This document shows positions 18,937-28,233 of a stretch of 64,000 nt of DNA, in pieces; position 1 is the first letter of the stretch, and each line of letters opens with the position of its first letter. The DNA is from Victivallis lenta (lineage in GTDB: Bacteria; Verrucomicrobiota; Lentisphaeria; Victivallales; Victivallaceae). The DNA lies in the NCBI RefSeq assembly GCF_009695545.1, contig NZ_VUNS01000005.1:1-64000 (forward strand), given 5' to 3'. The notes under the pieces are model-generated. The model did not search any database, was not told the origin of the DNA, and worked only from the letters and a program-made list of their open reading frames with translations. The position numbers were made by a program, and so were the translations under genes.

Positions 18937-19487
18937 TTGCTGCGGCTCTTGATGAAGAGCACGCGGACGAGTTTCCCGCTCCGGTTGCGCAGCTTGTGCT
19001 TGCGCGACGGCAGGATGCGCACCGCGTCGCCGGGCTCGAGGCGGAACTCCTCCTCCTCGAAAACGAGGTCCGCCTCTCCTTCGAGCAGGAATGCGATCTC
19101 CTCCTCGAAGTGCTGCGAAAAGCCGTGGTTGGTCTCCCGGTTCGGGCCGAGCACCATCATCAGCAGTTCCACGTTGGATTTCAGCGGTCCCGGCGTCAGG
19201 TTGAAGTAGACCGCGTTTTTTTCGTTCGGGTTGTGGATTCTTTCGTGCTCGGCCCGGCGGCGGATCAGCGAAGCGTTGTCGATTTCCTCGATGAACAGCG
19301 CCGAAAGCGGAATTCCGAGTGTCTTGCAGATTAATTTTAATACCGACAAACTCGGGTTGCCGATGCCGCGCTCGAGTTGGCTGACCAGCGCCGTGCTGAT
19401 TCCGGAAAGCTCTGCGAACTCCCTGATGGTCAGCGAGTTTTCCTTGCGGTAATGGTGAATCCTCCTGCCGATCCGGTTTTCGATCAT
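18930..19487 (-). CDS. XRE-family regulator with C-terminal cupin domain
   Basis: A 185-residue cytoplasmic regulator. Residues 1-60 are a Xre/Cro helix-turn-helix (LTIREFAELSGISTALVSQLE). Residues about 105-182 are a cupin (EEEIAFLLEGEADLVFEEEE, LEPGDAVRI, KHKLRN). This is the PuuR/SutR-like architecture, normally a small-molecule-sensing repressor. AGGAGG precedes ATG 19487. It is divergent from leuCD, so control of those two genes is the natural inference. It converges with and overlaps the GH42-like gene at its 3' end. Confidence 0.9.
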   Translation of the reverse strand: MIENRIGRRIHHYRKENSLTIREFAELSGISTALVSQLERGIGNPSLSVLKLICKTLGIPLSALFIEEIDNASLIRRRAEHERIHNPNEKNAVYFNLTPGPLKSNVELLMMVLGPNRETNHGFSQHFEEEIAFLLEGEADLVFEEEEFRLEPGDAVRILPSRKHKLRNRSGKLVRVLFIKSRSNY

Positions 19488-19562
19488 GCCGTGCCTCCTG
19501 CTCTTTGCTTTCCGATACTATAGCACCATTTCTGTTAAATATAATTAAATTTTGCAAAAATA

Positions 19563-19591
19563 TTGAATTTTTCTCGGCGGGATGGTATTTT
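19563..19591 (+). promoter_or_regulatory. Promoter of leuCD
   Basis: TTGAAT (19563-19568), a 17-base spacer and TATTTT (19586-19591) lie 54 bp upstream of the leuC start, in the AT-rich gap divergent from the XRE-cupin gene. Confidence 0.5.
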
Positions 19592-19644
19592 ATACGGTGA
19601 AGCGGAAAGCTATAACCCCAAACGGAACTCAAAGGAGCTGTAAA

Positions 19645-20934
19645 ATGGGAAAGACATTGGCACAGAAGATTTTCGACGCCCATACCGTCGATACGCCCGC
19701 CCCCGGCGTCCGGGTGCTGTCGCTCGACCGGGTGTTCTGCCATGAGATCACGACGCCGATCGCGATCAACGACCTTGTGGCGATCGGCAAGGACCGCGTG
19801 TTCGACCCGACGAAGATCAAGGCGGTCATCGACCACGTGACCCCGGCGAAGGATTCGAAGACCGCCGAGCAGGGCAAGACGATGCGCGAGTGGGCGAAGC
19901 GTCAGGGGATCAAAGACTTCTTCGATATCGGAGAAAACGGCGTCTGCCATGCGATTTTCCCGGAGAAGGGCTTTGTCCGCCCCGGTTTCACGGTCATCAT
20001 GGGCGATTCGCACACCTGCACGCACGGCGCGTTCGGCGCATTCGCGGCCGGCGTCGGCACGACCGACCTCGAGGTCGGCATCCTGAAGGGCGTCTGCACG
20101 ATGCGCGAACCGGCCACGATCAAGGTCGTGCTGAACGGCAAGCTGCGTTCCGGCGTGTTTGCGAAGGATGTGATTCTCGCGGTCATCAGGCTCCTGACCG
20201 TGAACGGCGCGACCGACAAGGTCATCGAATTCACCGGTCCCGCCGTCGATGCGATGGGGATGGATTCCCGCATGACGCTCTGCAATATGGCGATCGAGGC
20301 CGGCGGCACCTGCGGCGTCTGCTACCCCGACATGGTCACGGTCGATTTTCTCTGGCCGTTCATCAAGGACGACTTTGCGAGCAAAGAAGCGGCGCTGGCC
20401 GAGTATTCGAAATGGCTGCCGGATGCCGATGCCGTCTACGACAAGGTTGTCACCATGGACGTTTCGGAGCTCGAGCCGATGGTCACTTTCGGCTACAAGC
20501 CCGACCAGGTCAAGACCGTCCGCGAGATGGAGGGAACTCCGGTCAATCAGATCTATATCGGCAGCTGCACGAACGGCCGTCTCGAGGACCTGCGCATTGC
20601 GGCCGGAATCCTGAAAGGGAAGAAGATCAGTGAAAACGTCCGCGCGATCGTCTCTCCGGCCACGCCGAAGATCTATCGCGAGGCGTTGAAGGAAGGGCTC
20701 ATCGAGATTTTCATGGAGGCCGGCTTCTGCGTGACGAATCCGACCTGCGGCGCCTGCCTCGGCATGAGCAACGGCGTGCTGGCCAACGGGGAGTCCTGCG
20801 CTTCGACCACGAACCGCAATTTCAACGGGCGCATGGGCAAGGGCGGCATGGTCCACCTCATGAGCCCGGCAACCGCCGCCGCGACCGCGATTGCCGGAGT
20901 CATCACGAATTCGCCGCTCTTCACCGGCAAATAA
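19645..20934 (+). CDS. leuC: 3-isopropylmalate dehydratase large subunit (LeuC/homoaconitase-type)
   Basis: A 429-residue aconitase-superfamily large subunit. It carries the family signature MGDSHTCTHGAFGAFA (about residue 118) and cysteines for the 4Fe-4S cluster (GSCTNGR about 308, and CGAC about 368). The length fits the short LeuC type that pairs with a separate small subunit. AAAGGAG precedes ATG 19645. The reaction is isomerisation of 2- to 3-isopropylmalate in leucine synthesis, or of a homologous hydroxy-acid; no leuA or leuB lies in the window, so the substrate is not fixed. It is followed 16 bp later by leuD and is probably regulated by the divergent XRE-cupin protein. Confidence 0.9.
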   Translation: MGKTLAQKIFDAHTVDTPAPGVRVLSLDRVFCHEITTPIAINDLVAIGKDRVFDPTKIKAVIDHVTPAKDSKTAEQGKTMREWAKRQGIKDFFDIGENGVCHAIFPEKGFVRPGFTVIMGDSHTCTHGAFGAFAAGVGTTDLEVGILKGVCTMREPATIKVVLNGKLRSGVFAKDVILAVIRLLTVNGATDKVIEFTGPAVDAMGMDSRMTLCNMAIEAGGTCGVCYPDMVTVDFLWPFIKDDFASKEAALAEYSKWLPDADAVYDKVVTMDVSELEPMVTFGYKPDQVKTVREMEGTPVNQIYIGSCTNGRLEDLRIAAGILKGKKISENVRAIVSPATPKIYREALKEGLIEIFMEAGFCVTNPTCGACLGMSNGVLANGESCASTTNRNFNGRMGKGGMVHLMSPATAAATAIAGVITNSPLFTGK

Positions 20935-20950
20935 GCAAGGGATCAGGAAA

Positions 20951-21475
20951 ATGAAAAACTTCAACGGAAAAATTCTGTTTCTGGACCGTTCCGACATCAA
21001 CACCGACGAGATCATCCCGGCCAAATACCTGACCGAGCTGACCAAGGCGGCCCTGAAGCCGTACTGCCTCGAGGATCTTTCGCTGGCCGGATTCGACCCG
21101 AAGAAGGACATCGCCGGCAAGAGCGCGGTGGTGACCCGGGCGAATTTCGGCTGCGGCTCCTCGCGCGAGCATGCGCCGTGGGTGCTCGAATGCAACGGCA
21201 TCAACATCGTGATCGCCGAGAATTTCGCGCGTATTTTCCGGCAGAACATGTTCAACTGCGGACTCATGGCGATTTCGCTCGACCGCGCCGCGATCGACGA
21301 AATTTTCAAGACTTTCGCCGGGACCGACGCGGAGCTGACCACCGACATCGAAAACCGGACCTTCACGATTTCGAACGGAGCGGTCACGAAGGTTTATCCG
21401 TTCACCGTCGGCGAATTCGACCTTGAACTCGTCAAGGCGGGCGGCTGGGTCAACTACGCCGACAGCAAATACTGA
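20951..21475 (+). CDS. leuD: 3-isopropylmalate dehydratase small subunit (LeuD-type)
   Basis: A 174-residue swivel-domain subunit. It has the expected N-terminus (FLDRSDINTDEIIPAKYL) and the substrate-binding motif GCGSSREHAPW (about residue 69). It combines with LeuC to form the active heterodimer in the cytoplasm. AGGAAA precedes ATG 20951; the gene is 16 bp behind leuC in a two-gene operon ended by a strong terminator. The substrate may be isopropylmalate or a longer homologue, as for the large subunit. Confidence 0.9.
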   Translation: MKNFNGKILFLDRSDINTDEIIPAKYLTELTKAALKPYCLEDLSLAGFDPKKDIAGKSAVVTRANFGCGSSREHAPWVLECNGINIVIAENFARIFRQNMFNCGLMAISLDRAAIDEIFKTFAGTDAELTTDIENRTFTISNGAVTKVYPFTVGEFDLELVKAGGWVNYADSKY

Positions 21476-21500
21476 CCGGCGATCCAACGCTTATGGCGAC

Positions 21501-21533
21501 ACCGCCTCCCGGAGCTATTCCGGGGGGCGGTTT
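21501..21533 (+). terminator. Intrinsic terminator of leuCD
   Basis: A 13-bp stem with a single G-U pair (ACCGCCTCCCGGA at 21501-21513 with TCCGGGGGGCGGT at 21519-21531), a 5-nt loop and a short T run. Confidence 0.75.
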
Positions 21534-21616
21534 CATGTTGTCCGGCTTTGCGTCGGCTGGTGAATGTGGAAAAAGCGGGCCTGCGCTTTTGCTCCGCCCG
21601 CTCTTGAGATGCCGGT

Positions 21617-22327
21617 TCAATCATTCCACGCATCCTGAAATGCCGGGAAATTGGTGCAGTGATAAAGGCCGAGCCCCTTCAGGTAGCCCATGTCCATTCG
21701 TTCGACATGCCCGTCGACGATGACTCCGTGGGCACGGGTGAAGCCGCTGTGGCGCAGGTGGATTACCTTGTTGGCGTTGCTGCCCGTGTTCAGGTCGCCG
21801 GTTCCGGAATGGATGTTGTAGGTTTGCGGCCAGGCGCCTCCCTGCCGGACGCTGTCGGCGCAGATGATGTCTTTCGGGTTCATGCGGTTGAGCGCCCGGT
21901 AGTAACTGCCGGCCGTTCCCGCCGGTCCCAGGGACGAGTTGCCGTCCGGAACGCCGTAGCTGCTTTGCTCGACACTCTTTGCTACCGGTTGGGTCGGACA
22001 ATTCCAGAATCCGTGTTTGTTGAACTCCGCGGCGGGATCCCACGCTGTTTTGCCGTTGGAAGTGATTCCGGACAGATATCCCCATGCGTAAAAATAACTA
22101 TTCCAGCGCTGAGGATAATTGACGGGAGCTGCCGCCAGCAGGAGATCCTTATTGTCGGCCGCGTAAAAAAGATGGATTGCGCCGATCTGTTTGAGGTTGT
22201 TGATGCAGGAGGTTTCCCGCGCTTTCTCCCGCGCCCTGTTCAGGGCGGGCAGCAGCAGCGCCGCCAGGATGGTGATGATCGCGATCACGACCAGAAGCTC
22301 GATCAATGTAAATTTTCCATGTCTCAT
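21617..22327 (-). CDS. Prepilin-like H-X9-DG protein, cassette 5
   Basis: A 236-residue prepilin-like protein, [16 protein letters not shown], with Lys before the helix. It has [12 protein letters not shown] and [10 protein letters not shown], and ends with an RH...DGHVERMD motif (11 residues between His and DG). GGAGG precedes ATG 22327. It is the third gene of a LacI-GH-prepilin operon (21 bp after the GH stop), the reverse internal order to cassette 3. The role is unknown. Confidence 0.9.
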   Translation of the reverse strand: MRHGKFTLIELLVVIAIITILAALLLPALNRAREKARETSCINNLKQIGAIHLFYAADNKDLLLAAAPVNYPQRWNSYFYAWGYLSGITSNGKTAWDPAAEFNKHGFWNCPTQPVAKSVEQSSYGVPDGNSSLGPAGTAGSYYRALNRMNPKDIICADSVRQGGAWPQTYNIHSGTGDLNTGSNANKVIHLRHSGFTRAHGVIVDGHVERMDMGYLKGLGLYHCTNFPAFQDAWND

Positions 22328-22348
22328 TTCATCCTCCGTTTCGGTTAT

Positions 22349-25345
22349 TTATTGAAAGCAGATCACCGGGTACAGTGCATCGTTTTTTGAGGTGTTCAGA
22401 GAGGGGGCCACACTGATGCAGCTCTCCCGCTTGGGACCGTCGTTGTCGTTGACCATCAGGTTGAACCGGAAGCCTTCCGCCGCGTCGGCCGGAGTGAGGC
22501 CGATTGCATCGAAGGGAATGTTCAGGCGGTATCGGGTCAATTTCGCCCCTTCGTCGCGGCTGACCGCCAGGTCAAGTTCGGCCGCTGCTGCGGCCCAGTC
22601 GAAAGCGCCGGAACCGCGGCTGTCGCAGGTCACCTGCGGCTTGCCGTCCGGCAGCATGGCCAGAATAAAATGCCAGGCGCGCGGCTGACTCGACAGTTTC
22701 AGGCCGATCTGTATACTGTCGCCGTTCCACACGGTGCTGCCGGTATAGGGCTGAATGTGAATGTCGTCGGTCACCTCGACCTGTATTTCGAATGTCCTGT
22801 CTTTTACCGCCAGGCGGACTTCGGCGCTCAGGTCTTCCGGTCCCCTCCATATCAGATCCTGCTCCGGGCCGGAAATCGCGTAAGAGTAGATCTGGTCGGC
22901 GCGGTCGAGGACGAATTGCGGCGCGCCTTCGTCTGCTCCCCGGGTAAGCATGATTTTGCCGATGACCGGATAAACGAAGCTGATCGGAGCCGAATCTCCC
23001 AGCGCCAGTGAGATGCGGACTCCCGTCGGATTCTGCGGCAGGGAAATGAATCCGGGAGCCGCCGCGATCGGAATGGATACGCCTGTTTCGGCCTTCGGTG
23101 CGAGCACGACGCTCCGGGTGGCGGGACCGGTGAGATGCTCCGGGTAAGCGAATGCCAGACTCGCCGTCAGTTTCCGGTTGAACGGATTTTTCAATTTGAA
23201 TTTCAGGCTGCCGTTTTTTCCGGCCGAAATCGATGCCATGTCGCCGGTCAGCGGCGTGTGGAATCCCGGAGTTTCGGATTGTGACGGAAAACGCAGGAAA
23301 CAGGGCTCGCAGGTCACGACGAACGTACAGACGCCCTCTTGCACTGCCAGCGGGGTGATGTTGCCGAAAAGATCGATCTTTTCGGCCGCGCCGGTGACTC
23401 CGGTAAAGATGACCGGGCGCCCGGGCTGGTTGCCGTCGTCGTTCCAGCAGGAGACGATATAGCCGCCTGCGTTGCGGGTGTAGCCGCAGGCGAAGAGGCC
23501 GCCTTCCGCGAAGATCCGGTCCGGCCGGGTCGCCTGAAGGTGACGGATCACGTTCGCATAAACCGGAAAGACCGTGTTCGGCTGGCCGTCAGGTTCGAGG
23601 GCTCCGTATTTTTCCGGATGGTCTTCCGGCCAATTCTGCAGGTCCCACAATACCCACAGCGTGTAGCCGCGTGCGCCGAGCGCTTTGGCGATGGAAACCT
23701 TCTCATGAATGATCTCCGCCTGCTTTTTCCGAATGGTGATCGGATTGATCGGCTTCCCGGGTTCCAGCACCCCCGCGGAATCGCGCAAACTGACGCCGGT
23801 CTCCCCGGAGTACCACGGGAATTTGTTGAGGATTCCCTCTTTGCGCATCTCATCCAGACAGCTCCAGTAGTTATGAATCGGGCCGTGGCCGTGATAGTTG
23901 AAAATATCGATGTTGCCCTCTTTCAGGATACGGCGCATGATTGTCGGGTGAAGACGGCGGTTTTCCGGAGCCGCCTTGGGCGTCTGGGAATAAAGGCTGG
24001 AGATTCCGCCGTTCATCACCAGCGCATCCGGGTCGGCGGCTTTGATGGTTCTGTAGGAGATTTCCAGCATTTTAAGGTATTCCTCTTCGGAGAAATTCCA
24101 GAATCCGACCAGATCCGGTTCGTTGCCGATCACATAGAATTCCACTTTCCCTTTGTAACGTGTTGCAAAGCGTTGCAGAAAGGTACGCAGCGCATTCCGC
24201 TCCGGCAGCAGTTGATTCACTTTCATCTGAGGGTTGAAAATCTTGGAATCCGAATCTTTGTCAGCCAGCCATGCCGGCGGGGGAGTGAGGATGTAGAGCG
24301 ACGCAAAACCGGCGGCATTGCGGTCGGCGAATGTCCGGTCATGGCCCTCCCAGCTCCAGATGCCTTCCCGGGGCTGAATGTGATTCCAGCCGGGATTGAC
24401 TCGGAGCCCGTTGACGCCGAGCGCCAGATGCGGTTTCCAGCCGAGCGGACCGGTTCCGCCGGCGACGCCGAAGATGAAGCTCTGTTCCGCCGGTTTCCCG
24501 GCATTGGGCATTTTGGCGAAGGAGAGCCTTCCGTTGAGTTTCAGCCCATTGCGGGTGGCGAGGTCATAATCTGCATACCAAATTCCCCAGCGGTCGAACG
24601 GTCCGGCGAGCGGAACGGCCAGGCTGCCGCCGGGGGGAATTTCGCCTTTGAGCTCCTGTGCCGCGACCGGATTGGAGTCGGCGTCGAAAACACGGATGCC
24701 GCCGGAAATGAAAGAGGGTTCCGTTCCGCCGTTTTCCAGGCGCAGTTGCGGCGTGTCACCGATGGAGTGCAGCAGGTTCATCGGAGTGTCGGAGACGAAG
24801 CACACTTTGGGTAATTCTCCCTTTACCCGGTACTCCAGCGACTCCAGGAATATTTTCCCGTCTCCGGCGGTTTTGTCGCATGCCAGGTAAATGCTGCTGA
24901 ACGAGACCGGCGTATTGACTGGGCTGCCGATCCGCTTGCTCCAGCCAGGGATGGAAACGATGAATTTCCGTTCGAATTCTCCCGATTCCGGCAATGGAGC
25001 CGTCCAGGACTGAATCAGCTCCCCCTTGGCATCTTTGAGCCGCAGCACCGGATTTCTGACGCCGTGATTGGCTGTGAGAAAACCTTTGAGCGTGAATTCC
25101 AGCTCGTCGGCCACCGGCAGTTTCGGCCTTTGTTCCGTCCAGACTTCAATGGAGTCGCAGCCGGGGCGGCGCTGAAGCTCAAGGCCACTCCGCTCCGTCC
25201 CCGGAATTTTTCCGTCGACCGCCGTGCCGGTATCGGCGGGACGGAAACTGATTCCGGCGCGATGAGTAGTGAACTCAAACAGCGGCGCACAGAATGTTTG
25301 TGCCGTGCAGAAGCACAACACCCAAAATACGGCGATGAATCTCAT
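22349..25345 (-). CDS. Exported GH-A (GH39-like) hydrolase with CBM9-like tail
   Basis: A 998-residue exported enzyme with a signal peptide (MRFIAVFWVLCFCTAQTFCA). The barrel (about residues 290-620) has a probable acid/base Glu in YVIGNEPDLVG (about 410) and nucleophile in WYSGETGVSL (about 513). Residues about 790-998 form a CBM9-like module (LIWRGPEDLSAEVRL, VWNGDSIQIGL) closely resembling the tail of the enzyme at 9507-12947. AAGGAG precedes ATG 25345. Its start overlaps the LacI stop as ATGA, giving a LacI-GH-prepilin operon. The substrate is unknown. Confidence 0.82.
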   Translation of the reverse strand: MRFIAVFWVLCFCTAQTFCAPLFEFTTHRAGISFRPADTGTAVDGKIPGTERSGLELQRRPGCDSIEVWTEQRPKLPVADELEFTLKGFLTANHGVRNPVLRLKDAKGELIQSWTAPLPESGEFERKFIVSIPGWSKRIGSPVNTPVSFSSIYLACDKTAGDGKIFLESLEYRVKGELPKVCFVSDTPMNLLHSIGDTPQLRLENGGTEPSFISGGIRVFDADSNPVAAQELKGEIPPGGSLAVPLAGPFDRWGIWYADYDLATRNGLKLNGRLSFAKMPNAGKPAEQSFIFGVAGGTGPLGWKPHLALGVNGLRVNPGWNHIQPREGIWSWEGHDRTFADRNAAGFASLYILTPPPAWLADKDSDSKIFNPQMKVNQLLPERNALRTFLQRFATRYKGKVEFYVIGNEPDLVGFWNFSEEEYLKMLEISYRTIKAADPDALVMNGGISSLYSQTPKAAPENRRLHPTIMRRILKEGNIDIFNYHGHGPIHNYWSCLDEMRKEGILNKFPWYSGETGVSLRDSAGVLEPGKPINPITIRKKQAEIIHEKVSIAKALGARGYTLWVLWDLQNWPEDHPEKYGALEPDGQPNTVFPVYANVIRHLQATRPDRIFAEGGLFACGYTRNAGGYIVSCWNDDGNQPGRPVIFTGVTGAAEKIDLFGNITPLAVQEGVCTFVVTCEPCFLRFPSQSETPGFHTPLTGDMASISAGKNGSLKFKLKNPFNRKLTASLAFAYPEHLTGPATRSVVLAPKAETGVSIPIAAAPGFISLPQNPTGVRISLALGDSAPISFVYPVIGKIMLTRGADEGAPQFVLDRADQIYSYAISGPEQDLIWRGPEDLSAEVRLAVKDRTFEIQVEVTDDIHIQPYTGSTVWNGDSIQIGLKLSSQPRAWHFILAMLPDGKPQVTCDSRGSGAFDWAAAAAELDLAVSRDEGAKLTRYRLNIPFDAIGLTPADAAEGFRFNLMVNDNDGPKRESCISVAPSLNTSKNDALYPVICFQ

Positions 25346-26349
25346 CTCTTCTCCTTATCTTGTTTCATGCTGAAACGCATCGGCACGATGATGTGATGGG
25401 GCTTCCGTTCGGGCTGCCCGATCTTGCGCAGCAGCCGTTCCATGGCGAGGCGGCCCATTTCGACGGAATCGAAACGCATGGTGATGTAATTGGGATTGTC
25501 TTCTCCCTCTTCGTCGGTGAAGGCGACGAGCCGGATATCCTCCGGCACACGGATCTTTTTCATTCGGAACATTTCCGTGCAGAAGTCGGCGGCGGCGTAG
25601 GAGGCGACGACCAGAGCCTCCGGCAGATTTCCTTCCTCCAGCATCCGGTGAACTGGGGCCACATAGTGCGAAAGATCGGTATTTTTCGTCAGATGAATGT
25701 CGGAATCGGCGATGGGCAGGCCGTGCCGCGCCATCCCGCAGCGGAATCCCTCGCAGTAGATCAGGTCGATCCGGGGAAGCAGCAGTCCGAGTCGGCGGAT
25801 GCCGATTCCGGCCAGGTAGCCGCAGAGACGAAGGCTCTCGCCGAATTTATCGACCGAGACCAGGTCTTCGCTGTAAGTCCCGGTGTTATTGGAAAGAATC
25901 ACGAACGGAATCTTCGCCTCATTCAAATATCGGCGTAAATCTTCGGAAGGGGTCTCGAGCAGCAGGACGCCCGCGGTATTTTCGCTTTTGGGAAGCGTTT
26001 CCGCTTCGCCCGTGAAAATCGTCATCTTCAGGTTGATTTTCGATGAGTCGGTCGCCTGGCGGATTCCTTTGAGCATTGCGCCGTAATAGTTTAATTCCAT
26101 CGGATTTTTTTGTTCCGCCAGGGGGCAGATGAGGATATCGATCCTTGTCCGGCTGTCCCGGACCGGCGCGACGGAACCGGTCGCCTCCGGGTTGTAGCCG
26201 ATGGCGCGCAGTGCTTCCAGAACGATGGCGCGGGTCGCTTCGCTGATTCCCGGCTGGTTGTTCAGCACCCGGGAAACGGTTGATGCGGAGGTCCCCGCGT
26301 AGCGGGCGACGTCGGCGAGTTTGATTCCGGCAGTTGCTTTTTCTTTCAT
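25342..26349 (-). CDS. LacI-family repressor, cassette 5
   Basis: A 335-residue intact LacI-type regulator. The helix-turn-helix spans IKLADVARYAGTSASTVSRV (residues about 9-30); the effector domain contains IDILICPLAEQKNPME and PEALVVASYAA. It is clearly paralogous to the frameshifted LacI at 13617-14619 (shared ICPL-EQKN-M block). It is first in a LacI-GH-prepilin operon and overlaps the next start by ATGA. A promoter and an overlapping dyad lie directly upstream, so it is probably autoregulated. The inducer is unknown. Confidence 0.92.
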   Translation of the reverse strand: MKEKATAGIKLADVARYAGTSASTVSRVLNNQPGISEATRAIVLEALRAIGYNPEATGSVAPVRDSRTRIDILICPLAEQKNPMELNYYGAMLKGIRQATDSSKINLKMTIFTGEAETLPKSENTAGVLLLETPSEDLRRYLNEAKIPFVILSNNTGTYSEDLVSVDKFGESLRLCGYLAGIGIRRLGLLLPRIDLIYCEGFRCGMARHGLPIADSDIHLTKNTDLSHYVAPVHRMLEEGNLPEALVVASYAAADFCTEMFRMKKIRVPEDIRLVAFTDEEGEDNPNYITMRFDSVEMGRLAMERLLRKIGQPERKPHHIIVPMRFSMKQDKEKR

Positions 26350-27038
26350 GGCAGTAAACCTGTTGATGTCGTATTTACAATGTTTGTATTTTAATTATAC
26401 CTGAAAAAAAATAAAAAGCAATAGCTGTTTGCAATAAAATTGCATTAATTTGCATAATTTTCTGATGATGCAAAAATGTTGCCGCTTGTATTCGCCTGCT
26501 CCCCATGATGCATTCCATCAGCTTATGAAGCCGATTTCAGAAGTTTTGCCGACAACTCTTATTTTATGTGATATCGCTTTCAGATATAGGGATATTCGAG
26601 GGAGCTGCGCAATCGGCCCAACAGCAGAATCTGAATCATGCACCGTGTGTCCGCCGGTTCGGCGACATTGTAAATGTTCGCCGGACCAAGCCCCGGAAAG
26701 GGAGCGGTTTTGCAATTGAATTTTGCATGGATTGCATTATGTTCCGAATTCAAAAAAATGAATTTCGCTGCCGCCGGCGCGACGCATCGCCACTTGATTA
26801 TGAAGTGTGCCGGTGAAGGGGGATAAGGCACGGCAACGGAGCTTGAATATATTCCGGCGGTTCCTCCGAAGCAGAATCGAAAAGAACCAGGGGAGCATGA
26901 CTGAGCTGTCCGGGAACGCCGATTTGCCGGAAAAACCGCCGTTTTTTCATGCCGGTTTTCGGAGTGCAAAACCATTTTCAAAACGAAACCGCTCGGACCG
27001 ATGCCCGATGTGCCGCTCCTGGTGCGCTTTCGGCGTGG
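26350..27038. other. 689-bp non-coding stretch between LacI and AraC genes
   Basis: No supported gene; frames here lack ribosome sites and coding composition. The left end holds the LacI promoter and operator (26376-26421). TGCAAT-AAA-ATTGCA (26430-26444) is a small perfect dyad, and further TTGCA/TGCAT motifs recur at 26450-26470 and again at about 26712-26745, so these may be binding sites of one regulator. The rest shows nothing. Confidence 0.4.
26376..26421 (-). promoter_or_regulatory. Promoter and overlapping operator of the LacI-GH-prepilin operon
   Basis: Reading the minus strand, TTGCTT (26421-26416), a 16-base spacer and TATAAT (26399-26394) form a good promoter. The 13-bp dyad TACAA-N3-TTGTA (26376-26388) covers the expected start of transcription, where a bound repressor would block initiation. 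The LacI gene begins 27 bp further on. Confidence 0.65.
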
Positions 27039-27920
27039 TTATTCGGATTCCGGCGGGGTGGCCGCCTGCTTCTCCCGCACTTTGCGCCGGAAGTGATCCG
27101 GAGCAAGGCCGGTCAGATTTTTGAAGCGGCGGCTGAAATGGAATTTATCCGTATACCCCAGATTGCGGCTGATGTGTTCAATGGTCCAGTCGAATGTTTC
27201 GAGCCAATGCCTGGCCAGGTCAATCTTGAAGTTGTCCACATAGGCTTTGGGCAGGGACCCGGTGTGGGCGCGAAAGGCGTTGCGGAACCTTTCGCGGTCA
27301 AGCTGGCAGAATTGCGCCATCTCTTCCACTGTCCACCAGTGGCTCGGATTCTGCCAGATTCCATACAGCAATCGTTCGATCGGGGAGCGCCGTTCGATTT
27401 GCTGCGGCGAACCGTGTTCGGCGGCAAGACCCAGAAGCAGCGCCTGAAAGTCAAGCACTCCGTGCAGCTGTTCCAGAAGATCGCCGGAATTCAGCCGAGA
27501 GTGGACCGGCTCCAGAATCCGGGTTGTCCCCTGCGAAAAAATCCGGCTCTGCAAGTAGCCGTTGGCAAACAGAAAATCCGGCAATTCCCCGAAAAAGCAG
27601 ATGTTGTCTTCTTCAAAACCCGCCTTGTCATGACAGGGGCCGTAATAATGCAGGAAACCGGGCGCAATTAGAATCGCATCGCCGGCGTGCAGTTCGATCG
27701 GCTTGCCCCCCGGAATCAGAAAAATTCCGGAGCCGCGATACAAATGGGCAAGGCTGTAATATTCGAAAAAACGCAGCTGCTCCGATTGCTGCCGGGTATT
27801 GCGCCCGATATTGGAATAAAGAATGTTCAAACCGCAGCTGAAGGTCTTGTGCCTTGCCAGCCCGGAGGCGGTCATTTCGTGATAGCGGCAATTCTGATAA
27901 TTGTGCAGGTGCTGTCTCAT
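27039..27920 (-). CDS. AraC-family regulator, cassette 6
   Basis: A regulator of about 293 residues. The N-terminal half has a cupin-like fold (IFLIPGGKPIELHAGDAIL, APGFLHYYGPCH). The C-terminal 100 residues are an AraC double helix-turn-helix (VEEMAQFCQLDRERFRNAFR; IEHISRNLGYTDKFHFSRRFK). The frame is open to a TTG at 27965, but neither it nor ATG 27920 has a clear ribosome site; ATG 27920 was chosen by convention. It is divergent from the prepilin-DUF6259-symporter unit and probably controls it. Confidence 0.88.
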   Translation of the reverse strand: MRQHLHNYQNCRYHEMTASGLARHKTFSCGLNILYSNIGRNTRQQSEQLRFFEYYSLAHLYRGSGIFLIPGGKPIELHAGDAILIAPGFLHYYGPCHDKAGFEEDNICFFGELPDFLFANGYLQSRIFSQGTTRILEPVHSRLNSGDLLEQLHGVLDFQALLLGLAAEHGSPQQIERRSPIERLLYGIWQNPSHWWTVEEMAQFCQLDRERFRNAFRAHTGSLPKAYVDNFKIDLARHWLETFDWTIEHISRNLGYTDKFHFSRRFKNLTGLAPDHFRRKVREKQAATPPESE

Positions 27921-28102
27921 GGATGACTGTGAAACCGGCAGAATTTTATGTTCGTTCAAAGTCAAAGGTAAACCGGAGGCAGAATAAAATTAGCATGGGT
28001 TTGCCGCTTTGTCCATCGTAAAACGGTTTTTTCTGCGAAATCCAGAGAAAAAATACATCGTTTTTCCTTTTTTTATCCATTCTTTCTGAACAAAAAAATG
28101 GG

Positions 28103-28108
28103 TATAAT
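28103..28108 (+). promoter_or_regulatory. Probable -10 of the cassette 6 promoter
   Basis: TATAAT occurs 126 bp before the prepilin-like start in the region divergent from the AraC gene. No good -35 lies 16-18 bases upstream, which suits an activator-dependent promoter. Weak evidence taken alone. Confidence 0.35.
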
Positions 28109-28233
28109 ATTCATTGTTCCGAAAAAAAAATCAGGGAACCGGCTTTTTTAAACGATTCAAGTCAGGAGGAAAAGGAATATCGGTCATGACAGTCAGAGAG
28201 ATTCATATTGCCCGTTTCAAGGAAGGAATCAAA

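Noticed and set aside
18388-21387. A 999-codon open frame antisense across the GH42-like end, XRE gene and leuCD
   Set aside because: It crosses three clearly supported genes and has no recognisable domain except where it runs in frame-shadow of them.
26450-27124. Small frames in the gap between LacI and AraC
   Set aside because: No ribosome sites and no coding-like third positions.
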